Source: SZUA-36 sp963774415 (GTDB taxonomy: Bacteria; Pseudomonadota; Gammaproteobacteria; Xanthomonadales; SZUA-36). From it: 64,000 bases of DNA. Within the stretch, counting starts at the first letter, position 1; every line of letters starts with the position of its first letter. The notes below the pieces were generated by a model, which ran no database searches, was not told the origin of the DNA, and saw only the letters and a list, made by a program, of their open reading frames with translations. Below, in pieces: positions 16,922 through 25,543 of this stretch. The position numbers and the translations under genes were made by a program. The DNA is taken from positions 372,001-436,000 of the forward strand of contig CAVZEU010000004.1 of the NCBI GenBank assembly GCA_963774415.1, written 5' to 3'.

Positions 16922-17935
16922 TTGTCCAACACGGTGAACGACGAAGCTACGACAGGGGGCGGGCCCGGCACAGGACCGCGCCAGCGCGCGGTGCTGGTGC
17001 TGGGCGCCGGCCGCAGCGGCACCAGCATCGTCACCCGCGCCGCGCAGGCCATCGGGATCGAACTGGGCGACGACTTCAAACCGCCGTCACGCAAGAACCC
17101 GACCGGCTTTTTCGAGGACAAGGAACTGCTGCGGCTGAGCAAGAAGCTGCGCCGCGCGCTCGGCCTGCGTCCGGACAGCCTGCGCCTTGTCGACGAGGCG
17201 GTCTGGGACGGCCTGCTGGTCAGACCCTTTTATGCCGAATTCGCCGCCGCCATCGAAACCCGCTTCGGCGCGGCGGCGGTGTGGGGCTTCAAGTACGCGC
17301 GCACGATGCGCCTGCTGCCGTTCTGGGTGCGCCTGTTCGATGCGATGGATATCGAGCCGAGCTACGTCATGCCGGTGCGCAACCCGCTGAGCGTGGCCCG
17401 CTCGCGCGCGCAGCTGGACGCCCAGCGCGGCGAGCAGGAAAACAGCGATCTCGAATGGCTGGTCAACGTGGTGCCGTATTTTCACCTGGTGCGCGACCGG
17501 CGCCTGGTGGTGGTCGACTACGACCGGCTGATGGCCGGCCCCGAGGCGGCGCTGCAAAGAATGGCCGCCGGTCTCGACCTGCCGCTGGACGATGCCTGCC
17601 GCGAGGGCATCGACGAGTTCTGCACCCAGTTCCTGCGCCCCGGATTGCGCCATACCCGCTTCGGCATCGACGAACTGATGCGCGATGAGCGTATCAACCC
17701 GCTGCTGCGCGAGGCCTATTGCCTGCTCGACCGCCTCGCCGCCGATGAACTGGATAGCAGCAGCGAGGAGTTGTGGCAGGCTTGGGCCAGCATCCGTGGC
17801 AGGCTGGAGGCGCTGCGCCCGCTGCTGGCGAGGTTCGACTGGCTGGCCGGTGAACTGCGCCGCGCGCGCTGGAACCCGCTGAGCCCGCTGCCGGCGGCGC
17901 GAGCGCTCGTGCGGCAACTGATGAGCAAGTTGTAA
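16922..17935 (+). CDS. Sulfotransferase-family protein
   Basis: The 337-aa protein has the PAPS 5'-phosphate-binding loop LGAGRSGTSIVTRAAQ (near residue 26) and a 3'-phosphate region RNPLSVARSRAQL (near residue 155), as in bacterial carbohydrate sulfotransferases. Translation probably begins at TTG 16922, which follows CGGAAA by about eight bases; GTG at 16934 is an alternative. The gene lies 40 bases after the oxygenase gene and overlaps the flippase start by one base. It likely sulfates the surface polysaccharide in the cytoplasm before export. Confidence 0.8.
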   Translation: MSNTVNDEATTGGGPGTGPRQRAVLVLGAGRSGTSIVTRAAQAIGIELGDDFKPPSRKNPTGFFEDKELLRLSKKLRRALGLRPDSLRLVDEAVWDGLLVRPFYAEFAAAIETRFGAAAVWGFKYARTMRLLPFWVRLFDAMDIEPSYVMPVRNPLSVARSRAQLDAQRGEQENSDLEWLVNVVPYFHLVRDRRLVVVDYDRLMAGPEAALQRMAAGLDLPLDDACREGIDEFCTQFLRPGLRHTRFGIDELMRDERINPLLREAYCLLDRLAADELDSSSEELWQAWASIRGRLEALRPLLARFDWLAGELRRARWNPLSPLPAARALVRQLMSKL

Positions 17936-19269
17936 TGCCGGAAGAGGCCGCTTCCACGGACAGCGAATCACACTCGCCGCTGCGCCGCGCCGGCAGGAAT
18001 TTCGGCAAGCTGCTGAGCGGCCGCGGCGTGGCCGCGTTGCTGGAACTGCTTTCCATCGCCCTGGTGGCGCGTACGCTGACCCCCGAATTACTGGGTTACA
18101 TCGTACTGACCCAGTCGTACGTACTGGTTGTGCGCGGGCTGTTCAATTTCAAACTCTACGAAGTGCTGGTGCGCTTCGGCGTGCCGTTGCTGGAAGGGGG
18201 CGACAAAAAGGGTTTCAAGGAACTGCTGCGCCTGACCCTTTTTATCGACACCGCCTCCTGTTTCATCGCCATGCTGATCGCGATCGCGGCGGCGCCGCTG
18301 GTGGGCAGGCTGCTTGGCTGGGATGCGGACCTGCCGTACCTGACCATTATTTACAGTACGTCGCTTTTGACCTACGGTTTCGGCACCGCCAAGGGCGTGC
18401 TGCGTATTTTCGACCGCTACGGCACGCTCAGCATTCAGCTGATGATCGGCCCGGTGCTGCGTCTCGCCGGCATCCTGGTGGTGATGGCGATCCGGCCCGA
18501 TGTCTTCTGGTACGTGATCGCGCTGACGCTGGCCACCGCCATCGGCAACGCCGTTCTGATCGAACGCGGCTGGAGCGAACTCAAGCGCCAGACCGGTGCG
18601 CTGAGCTTCAAGGGATTTTCCCTGCGCGGCTGGAACAAGCAGTTTCCGGGGCTCAAGGGATTCATCGGCATCGTCTACTGGCAGTCCAACGTCGACCTGT
18701 TGCCGAAGCAGATCGGCACACTGCTGGCCGGCACGCTGCTGGGCCCGGCCGGCGCCGGCTACCTGCGCCTGGCCACGGAGACCACCAAGATCCTGTCCAA
18801 GCCAGGGTCCCTCCTGCGGCAGGTGCTGTTCCCGGACATGGTCAGGATGTGGGTGCGCCAGAGCAGTATCTTCGGTTCTCTGCTGTCGCGCGCGCTGGTG
18901 CTGTCGGCGCTCTTCGGCGGCCTGTTCACGGTGGCTTCACTCTTCGGCGGCAGGTGGGTCTTCGGCACCGCGCTCGGCGACGACTACACGAAGGCAGGGC
19001 CGCTGCTGACGCTGCTGCTGATCGCCGCCACGCTGGAGTTGCTGGCGACCGTCATGCGCTCCGCCGGTTACGCCATGGGCCACGCCGGCAAGATCCTGCG
19101 CCTGCACCTGGTCAGCGCGGTCATCTACCTCGCCGCCTTTGTCCTGTTGACGCCGATGACCGGCCTGCTGGGGCCGGGGCTGGCGTCCTGCGTCGCGGCG
19201 GTCGTGCCGCTGGCCGGCATCGGCCTGCTGGTCCTGGGGAGCATGCGCCGGGCGCGGCTAGGCACTTGA
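17935..19269 (+). CDS. Wzx-like polysaccharide flippase
   Basis: The 444-aa protein is built of about twelve hydrophobic segments. Its N-terminus (LLSGRGVAALLELLSIALVA) and gene context match the MATE/MVF-type O-antigen flippases, which move lipid-linked repeat units across the inner membrane. It is the last gene of the plus-strand glycan cluster, coupled to the sulfotransferase by a one-base overlap. Its 3' end overlaps the converging DUF2779 gene by 12 bases. No Wzy-type polymerase is evident in the window. Confidence 0.8.
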   Translation: MPEEAASTDSESHSPLRRAGRNFGKLLSGRGVAALLELLSIALVARTLTPELLGYIVLTQSYVLVVRGLFNFKLYEVLVRFGVPLLEGGDKKGFKELLRLTLFIDTASCFIAMLIAIAAAPLVGRLLGWDADLPYLTIIYSTSLLTYGFGTAKGVLRIFDRYGTLSIQLMIGPVLRLAGILVVMAIRPDVFWYVIALTLATAIGNAVLIERGWSELKRQTGALSFKGFSLRGWNKQFPGLKGFIGIVYWQSNVDLLPKQIGTLLAGTLLGPAGAGYLRLATETTKILSKPGSLLRQVLFPDMVRMWVRQSSIFGSLLSRALVLSALFGGLFTVASLFGGRWVFGTALGDDYTKAGPLLTLLLIAATLELLATVMRSAGYAMGHAGKILRLHLVSAVIYLAAFVLLTPMTGLLGPGLASCVAAVVPLAGIGLLVLGSMRRARLGT

Positions 19270-20742
19270 AGCCCGTTCGAAAAAGTGTACCAGCCGCACC
19301 ATGGCCTCGGTGTCGTGCTTGCAGTATTTGAGCAGGTCCGCGCGTATTTGCGCTTTCCTCGCGGCCGCGGTTTCGGGGCGGATCGCCTCGAGGTAGGCGT
19401 TCGCCGCCTCGGTGCCCTCGTGGATGCCCTCGAGACGGGCGTAGTCCATCTCGGGCGCGATCGTCGGCAGCACCGCCTTGATCGACCATGATCCCAGCAT
19501 GTCGGGGTGGTAGTAGCTGGACTTGGTCACCGGGTACAGGTCGACCAGCCGTTCGATGATGGCGCCGAGGGCAGCGGCCAGGTCCGGGTAGCGCGCGATC
19601 AGGCCCTCGATCACCTTGCGCTCATAGTTGGTGTACATCAAAACGGGCCCGTCGGTCTCCAGCGTCTCGATCAGCGCCAGCGCCAGCGCCCGCATCGGCG
19701 CCTCGCCCGAGAGGTCGAGGAATTCCGCGTGCTGCATCTCGCCTGCTGCCCGCTCGATGTGGCAGGACCACTGGAACGGCAGCGCCTGGTACGGGCGGGT
19801 GCCGGCCCACAGCGGCACGGCCGGGCCAGCGGTTTCGAAGTCGAGATAGAAGCGCGGGTAGGGCAGGGAATCGACGAAACGCCGCGCGTCGGGCAGCAGT
19901 TCAGGCACACCCGCGCGGGTCACGCGCTGGATACGCTGCTGCGTTTCGCTGCGGATGGCGCCCGGGGGCACGTCGCAGATATCGCAGTAGCCGGCTTCGA
20001 CCCAGCGTCCGAGCTGCTTTTTGCCGCCGCCGAGGCCCTGCACCGGGTAGCGGCTCTCGCCCGGCCAGCAAAAATCGATGAACGGGCAGGCGTAAGGTTC
20101 GCCGCAGTGCTGGCCGACGGGCACATTGGGCACCCCGCCCGCGACGGCTTCGCGGGCACGCCGCACCCACGTCGGCACCTCCGGCACCAGGGCCAGGACC
20201 TGTTCGGTCAGGTCGTGCTCGAGCAGGAGGCCCCCGTAGTCACCGTCGCCGGCATAGACGAAGTTGTTGTCAATGTGTGCCAGCGCCACGCGGCTCAGCG
20301 GATAACCCGACTCCAGGTGCACCCAGGCCTGCACCGCGCAGTCGTTGACGTGCTCGGGTTTGAGCCTGGTCGAGGCCTTGACCTCGACCAGGCGCCAGCT
20401 CGGCCGGCCGCCGTCCTCGACCGGCAGCAGGACGTCCTCGCGCACCAGCACGCCGTCGTGCTGCAAGGTGGCCTCGAACAGCGGCCGACGCTCGCCTGAG
20501 GCCAGCCACTTGCGGGTCTCGTCGAGTGCGCCCGATAAATGGCCGCCGTCGTAGTCGATGAAGATGCCCGCAGCGCCGCCGTATAGCCGCACCGCCATCG
20601 CGCCGACCTCGTGGCCGACGGCAAAAGCGGCCTCGGTGGCCGCGGAGTATTGGGCCAGGTCCTTGCGGTTGACCTCGAGGTGAACGCGCTTCAGGCACTG
20701 CAGAGAGGACATGATGCGGGACTTGGACAGGCCGGTGGTCAC
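19258..20742 (-). CDS. Cas4-like Fe-S nuclease fused to a DUF2779 DEDD exonuclease
   Basis: About 494 aa from GTG at 20740-20742, preceded by GAGGAG. The N-terminal half looks like a PD-(D/E)XK nuclease of the Cas4/AddB kind: LSKSRIMSSLQCLKR with one Cys, VREDVLLPV then LVEVKAST (D...ExK), QAWV, and three Cys in CGEPYACPFIDFCW. The C-terminal half is DUF2779, with FYLDFETAGP (DxE) near residue 290 and YCKHDTEAM near residue 480, a DEDDy 3'-5' exonuclease pattern. Function unproven; a DNA repair or processing role is inferred. It converges on the flippase gene. Confidence 0.75.
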   Translation of the reverse strand: MTTGLSKSRIMSSLQCLKRVHLEVNRKDLAQYSAATEAAFAVGHEVGAMAVRLYGGAAGIFIDYDGGHLSGALDETRKWLASGERRPLFEATLQHDGVLVREDVLLPVEDGGRPSWRLVEVKASTRLKPEHVNDCAVQAWVHLESGYPLSRVALAHIDNNFVYAGDGDYGGLLLEHDLTEQVLALVPEVPTWVRRAREAVAGGVPNVPVGQHCGEPYACPFIDFCWPGESRYPVQGLGGGKKQLGRWVEAGYCDICDVPPGAIRSETQQRIQRVTRAGVPELLPDARRFVDSLPYPRFYLDFETAGPAVPLWAGTRPYQALPFQWSCHIERAAGEMQHAEFLDLSGEAPMRALALALIETLETDGPVLMYTNYERKVIEGLIARYPDLAAALGAIIERLVDLYPVTKSSYYHPDMLGSWSIKAVLPTIAPEMDYARLEGIHEGTEAANAYLEAIRPETAAARKAQIRADLLKYCKHDTEAMVRLVHFFERASSA

Positions 20743-20779
20743 GTCGCGGACTCCTCGTCGCGTTCGTTGTTGCACATGC

Positions 20780-21559
20780 TCAGGCGAACCCCCGCGCCAG
20801 TTCGAATTGATAGCTGCGCGTACCGCTGTGCGCGCCGGCGCTGTCGAATTGCCGTTCCACGAATACGGCCTCGCCATCGCGGTCGATGAGCAAGGCCGTG
20901 GATGAGCGCGTGCCGTACTCGGGTGAGACGATGAAGGCCTGCCGGGTGATCCGTTCGGGCGAGAGCCCCGGGTCGGCGCCCGGCGGCTCGTCACCGGGCA
21001 GAATATTGCGGTTGGCGAGCAGTTCGAGCAAGGCTTCCGGGTCGATCCGATCCTGTTCCAGCAAGGCCTCGAGGCGGGCGCGGCCCCAGTGGACCTTGGG
21101 CCAGTCAGTGTCGAGCAGGTGGTTGCTGAGGCCGTGGCAGCCGGCGCTCACTTCGATGGCCCGGTCGCTGCGGTTGGAGACGTGGAGCAGGGCGCCGGGC
21201 TCGCCGAGCAGCAGGTTGAAGCCGCGGTAATCCTGGCCCCGTGCAGCAAGGTGTGCAGCATAGTCCGCCGCCGCTTCCCGGCCGGTCAGGTAATCCCTGA
21301 CGAGGTGGCCGCGGGAGTGTCGCATCCGCCCTTCCGGGTGTTGCGGCTCACGGTAATTGGTGATCGCCGCGAACTTTCCCTGCCGGGTGACGCCGAGCCA
21401 GGTGCCGCCGGCTTCGAGGTCGCGCCCGGCGAGCAGGTCGGGCGCGGCGGGCCAGAAGCCGGCCGCGGCGGTCGGGCGCTGGTGGAATTCGTCGCGGTTG
21501 GCGGCCACCACCAGCGGGTAATGCTCGGCAGCTTGCCAGGCGAAGAGGATCAGGCACAT
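20780..21559 (-). CDS. NRDE/TANGO2-family protein
   Basis: The 259-aa protein begins MCLILFAWQ and contains VVAANRDEFHQRPT, the motif that names the family (NRDE), with TNYREP and the usual DLLAGRDLEAGGTWLG region. Biochemical function in bacteria is not settled; animal TANGO2 has been linked to haem and lipid handling. It lies 37 bases upstream of the DUF2779 gene on the same strand. Length is normal for the family. Confidence 0.9.
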   Translation of the reverse strand: MCLILFAWQAAEHYPLVVAANRDEFHQRPTAAAGFWPAAPDLLAGRDLEAGGTWLGVTRQGKFAAITNYREPQHPEGRMRHSRGHLVRDYLTGREAAADYAAHLAARGQDYRGFNLLLGEPGALLHVSNRSDRAIEVSAGCHGLSNHLLDTDWPKVHWGRARLEALLEQDRIDPEALLELLANRNILPGDEPPGADPGLSPERITRQAFIVSPEYGTRSSTALLIDRDGEAVFVERQFDSAGAHSGTRSYQFELARGFA

Positions 21560-21569
21560 CGCCGTTTCT

Positions 21570-21731
21570 TTACCATTCGGTGCCCATCTCGATCAAGCGC
21601 GGGCCGAAGTTCGCTTGGTCGTGGTCCCGGTCGCGCATGGGCGTATTGAACACCATGCGCCGGCCAGCGTAAACCTCGACCGCGTCCTTGCTGTGGCGCA
21701 GAAACGACACAGGTACCGGCAGCATCGCCAT
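21570..21731 (-). CDS. Small hypothetical protein upstream of the NRDE gene
   Basis: A 53-aa reading frame from ATG 21731 ends 10 bases before the NRDE gene. Its codons are strongly G/C-ending, like its neighbours, and it contains the charged segment NTPMRDRDHDQANFGPRL. No membrane segment or known domain is recognised and the ribosome-binding site is weak. It could be a real short co-transcribed gene or the remnant of a longer one. Confidence 0.45.
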   Translation of the reverse strand: MAMLPVPVSFLRHSKDAVEVYAGRRMVFNTPMRDRDHDQANFGPRLIEMGTEW

Positions 21732-21840
21732 TTCACGGGCAGGCAACCGCAACACTCGCCGCTGCCGCCATGACTTCTGCCACTGTGACCGGCCCGGGCT
21801 TTGGCATAGTTTGCCTACGAGCTGAGAGGAGCGCACGGAA

Positions 21841-23583
21841 ATGAAACCAAGCGGCAAGATCGCGTTGACCCTCCTGTTGTGGCTGGCCAGTGTCGCGGCC
21901 TACGCGCAGGAGTGGGTGAAGGAAAGCAACGAACACACGAGGGTGGTTTTGAAAGCGCAGTCGCAATTTCAGCCGGAAGGCGCTTCCGGCCTTGGTCTGA
22001 CGGAATTTGACACGGCGGTCATGGACCTTGAGCCCGATGTCTATGCCCGCTCGATCGCAGTCGACCAGGCCCTGCTCGCCAAGACGCAGGACTGGCTGCA
22101 AACGACCGAAAACCCCAAGGTGATCCAGGACATCAACATTCTGCGCCAGGCGCTCGCCGACGGCATTCATTCGGCTACGCTGGAGCACAAGTACCTGCTG
22201 CCGTATTACAACCTGTCGCAGACGCTGTTTTTCGGTTTCAGGGCCTTGCTGGACCCGCGTGCCGACCACGCCCGCTACCCGGCGGCGCTGACGCGCCTGG
22301 CCGAGTACACCGGCAAGGCCGAGGGCTATACGTCGATCACGGAACTGGCCAAGGCGCGCACGATGGAGCGTTTTGCCGAGCCGGGTCTGCTGGGGCCATA
22401 CAAGGGCGAGCTGGAGCGCGACCTCAAAAACGTCGCGCGTTTTGCCGGCGGCATGAAGCAGATCTTTGCCGCCTCGGGCCTTCACGGCTATCAGCAGGAC
22501 CTGGATGTGTTGCTCGAGCAACTGGACGACTACGCCACCTGGCTGAAGACCGACATGCTGCCGCGCGCGCGGGCCGACCACCGCCTGCCGGCCGAACTCT
22601 ACGCCGACAACCTGAAGAACTTCGGTGTGCGCGAGGACCCCGAGGACCTGATCCGCGACGCCGAGTTCGGCTTCCAGGAAATCAAGGGCCAGATGCGCTC
22701 GCTTGCGCGCCAGATCGCGGCAAAGCGCGGCTGGGACAACGGCGACTTGATGTACGTCATCAAGGAACTGAAGAAGAACCAGATCCCGCAGGGCGAAATC
22801 CTTGACGTGTACAAGTCGCGGCTGGCGAGCGTGGAGGACATGATCCGCAAGTACGACATCATCACGCTGCCCGAACGCAAGGCCTCGATCCGGCTGGCGA
22901 CCGAGGCGGAATCGGCCAGTATCCCGGCGCCCTTCATGAGCCCGCCGCAACTGATCGGCAACACCGGTCAGTATGGTGAATTCGTGCTGGTGCAGAACAA
23001 CCCGGCGATGGCCGAGGACAGCCAGATGGACGACTGGAGCCACTACGCCGTGACCTGGGCGCTGACCGTGCATGAGGCCCGGCCGGGACACGAACTGCAG
23101 TTCGCCTCGCTGGTCGAGAACGGCACCTCGCTGGCGCGTTCCATCTACGCCTTCAACAGCGCCAACGTCGAGGGCTGGGGCCTTTACGCCGAGGCCATCA
23201 TGCTGGAGCACCTGCCGCTGGACGGCCAGTTGTTCACGCTGTTCGCGCGGCTGCAACGGGCCGGGCGCATGTTCATGGACCCGATGATCAACCTCGGCCG
23301 GCTGACCCAAGCGCAGGCGATCGACTTCATGATGAACCAGATCGGCCTTTCAAAGGCGATGGCCAGTTCCGAAGCCGACCGTTACGCCTTCCTCGCGCCG
23401 GGCCAGGCGACGGCGTATTACTACGGCTATCGCAACCTCGAGCGCCTGCGCACCGAGGTGGAGATGGCGCTGGGTGAGCGCTTCAACCAGCGCAAGTACC
23501 ACGACTTCATCCTGGAGCAAGGCCTGCTGCCGCCGGACCTGCTGCGCCAGGCCGTGCTGGAGGATTTTTTGCCGAAGCAGTGA
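21841..23583 (+). CDS. DUF885-family secreted protein (putative metallopeptidase)
   Basis: The 580-aa protein starts with a signal peptide (KIALTLLLWLASVAAYAQ) and carries the DUF885 metal-site motif HEARPGHELQF near residue 417 and the downstream EGWGLYAEAI helix near residue 445, which supplies the next Glu ligand. It ends with the usual Tyr-rich helix (GQATAYYYGYRNL). The family is gluzincin-like and often assigned to peptidases, but substrates are mostly unknown. It is expected in the periplasm. A shorter relative without these ligands follows at 23784. Confidence 0.88.
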   Translation: MKPSGKIALTLLLWLASVAAYAQEWVKESNEHTRVVLKAQSQFQPEGASGLGLTEFDTAVMDLEPDVYARSIAVDQALLAKTQDWLQTTENPKVIQDINILRQALADGIHSATLEHKYLLPYYNLSQTLFFGFRALLDPRADHARYPAALTRLAEYTGKAEGYTSITELAKARTMERFAEPGLLGPYKGELERDLKNVARFAGGMKQIFAASGLHGYQQDLDVLLEQLDDYATWLKTDMLPRARADHRLPAELYADNLKNFGVREDPEDLIRDAEFGFQEIKGQMRSLARQIAAKRGWDNGDLMYVIKELKKNQIPQGEILDVYKSRLASVEDMIRKYDIITLPERKASIRLATEAESASIPAPFMSPPQLIGNTGQYGEFVLVQNNPAMAEDSQMDDWSHYAVTWALTVHEARPGHELQFASLVENGTSLARSIYAFNSANVEGWGLYAEAIMLEHLPLDGQLFTLFARLQRAGRMFMDPMINLGRLTQAQAIDFMMNQIGLSKAMASSEADRYAFLAPGQATAYYYGYRNLERLRTEVEMALGERFNQRKYHDFILEQGLLPPDLLRQAVLEDFLPKQ

Positions 23584-23783
23584 GGGTCTCGGTGGGTGGT
23601 CGGGTGATCTCCGTGTGAAAGTTCAGCGGCCAGGTTAGCGAGGCGCCAGGCGTCTGCGTGGGCCGCTTTCGGCGCCTTGCCGGCCTGGCCGCAGCGGGCG
23701 CCCCGTTCGCCCCGGCTCCAACTATCTTTTTCCAGGCCCAATGATTAACCTGTATGCTCAATTCAGGAAAAAAGGCCGGAACC

Positions 23784-25517
23784 GTGTCAACGCTGCATCC
23801 CTCCCAATCGCGCAACACCAAATCCCGAAACCACACCGCCCCGGCGCTGACGGCCCTGCTGTTACTGGTCATTGCGGCGACATGGGCGGCGGCCGGTTGG
23901 GCGGCCAGCCCGGCAGCCAGAGCGGGGCACGAGGCGCCTGCTGAAAAGGCGCCGCCAGCCAAGGGCTACGATGACCTGCTGAGGCTGTTCGCCGACTGGC
24001 GGCAGTTCGCCAGGCCGCCGCTGCTCGACGGCGCGCCGGATTACACCGCGGAGACCACGGCGCGGCGTTACCGCGAACTCAAGAGCTACCAGCAGCGTTT
24101 GCAGGTGTTCAATATCAGCGGCTGGCCGGTGGCGCGGCAGGTCGACTGGCACCTGGTGCGGGCCGAGATGAACGGCATGGATTTCAATATCCGCGTGCTG
24201 AAGCCGTGGCAGCGCGATCCGGCCTTTTACACCTCGGTGTGGACCGAGCAGAGCGACACCCCGGCGCACGAGGGCCCCACCAACGACGCGCTGGTGGAGC
24301 TTTGGACCTATAGTTTTCCGCTCAGCGCCGCCGCCGAACGCAAGCTGACCGCCGAGCTCAGGACGATACCGCCGCTGCTGCGCCAGGCGCGGGCCAACCT
24401 GACCGGCAATGCCCGTGAATTGTGGGTCGCGGGTATCGAGAATCTGCGGGGGCAGGGCAAGGCGCTGGCCGCGCTGGCGAACGAGACCCGCGGCAGCGGC
24501 GACGACTTCAAGGCGGCGCTCGGGGCCGCGCAAACCGCCACCAGCGAGTTTATCAGCTGGCTGCAAGCGCAGGCGCTATTGAAGACCGGGCCCTCGGGCG
24601 TCGGCAAGGACAATTACAACTGGCTGCTGCGCAACGTCTATCTGGTGCCGATGACCTGGGACGAGGAGGTGACCCTGCTCAGGCGCGAACTCGACCGCGC
24701 GCGCGCGTCGCTGGCGCTGGAGGAGCACCATAACCGCAAACTGCCGAAGCTGGTGGTGATCGCCAGCCCCGTCGAGTACCATCAGCGTGCCGAGCGCGCT
24801 GTGAAGCGCTTCACCAACTTCCTCAGGGACCAGGACGTCCTCCCCGACTACCCGTATATCGAATCAGCGCTGGAAGCGCATACCGGCGAGTTCGTGCCAC
24901 CGGGGCGGCGCAATTTCTTCGCCACGGTCGCCCACCACCAACTGCTGGCGCTGTGGACCCACTGGTACCACTGGTTCGACCACGGCCACATGGAAACGAT
25001 GCCGAACCCGAGCCCGGTCCGGCGCGGGCCGCTGCTGTACAACATCTGGGCCTACCGCTCCGAGGGCATGGCCACCGCTTTCGAGGAAATGACGATGCAC
25101 GCCGGTCTCTTTGACGACGAGCCGCGGGCGCGCGAACTGGTCTGGATCATGCTGGCGGCGCGGGCCGCGCGCGGCCTCGGTTCGCTGTACGCGCAGGCCA
25201 ACATCTTCACGCTGCAGCAGGCGCGCGATTTCCACGTGGCCAACGTGCCGCGCGGCTGGATGCGCGCCGATCTGGACCTGCTCGGCTTCGAACAGCTGCT
25301 GTACCTGCGCCAGCCCGGTTACGGCGCCAGCTACGTGACCGGCAAGAGCCAGATGGAGAGACTGCTCGGCGAGATGCACCATCGGGCCGGGAAGGATTTT
25401 CGCCTGTCCGAGTTCTTCCGCCAGTTCGACGACCAGGGCGTGATCCCGGTCAGCCTGATCGAGTGGCAACTGACCGGCGATGACACCGGTATAAGGGAGT
25501 TGATGCCGGATTCATGA
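23784..25517 (+). CDS. DUF885-like secreted protein lacking the metal motif
   Basis: About 577 aa from GTG 23784, which has the purine run GGAAAAAAGG before it; ATG at 23754 is an alternative with no ribosome-binding site. A hydrophobic export segment (ALTALLLLVIAATWAAAGWA) follows a basic start. The layout matches the preceding DUF885 protein, but the HExxxGH motif is replaced by WTHWYHWFDHGHME and the second ligand helix reads EGMATAFEEM. It is therefore probably a divergent paralogue with a changed or lost metal site. Activity cannot be assumed. Confidence 0.7.
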   Translation: MSTLHPSQSRNTKSRNHTAPALTALLLLVIAATWAAAGWAASPAARAGHEAPAEKAPPAKGYDDLLRLFADWRQFARPPLLDGAPDYTAETTARRYRELKSYQQRLQVFNISGWPVARQVDWHLVRAEMNGMDFNIRVLKPWQRDPAFYTSVWTEQSDTPAHEGPTNDALVELWTYSFPLSAAAERKLTAELRTIPPLLRQARANLTGNARELWVAGIENLRGQGKALAALANETRGSGDDFKAALGAAQTATSEFISWLQAQALLKTGPSGVGKDNYNWLLRNVYLVPMTWDEEVTLLRRELDRARASLALEEHHNRKLPKLVVIASPVEYHQRAERAVKRFTNFLRDQDVLPDYPYIESALEAHTGEFVPPGRRNFFATVAHHQLLALWTHWYHWFDHGHMETMPNPSPVRRGPLLYNIWAYRSEGMATAFEEMTMHAGLFDDEPRARELVWIMLAARAARGLGSLYAQANIFTLQQARDFHVANVPRGWMRADLDLLGFEQLLYLRQPGYGASYVTGKSQMERLLGEMHHRAGKDFRLSEFFRQFDDQGVIPVSLIEWQLTGDDTGIRELMPDS

Positions 25518-25543
25518 CGCCGCGCTGACTGCCCGGCGGGGTC

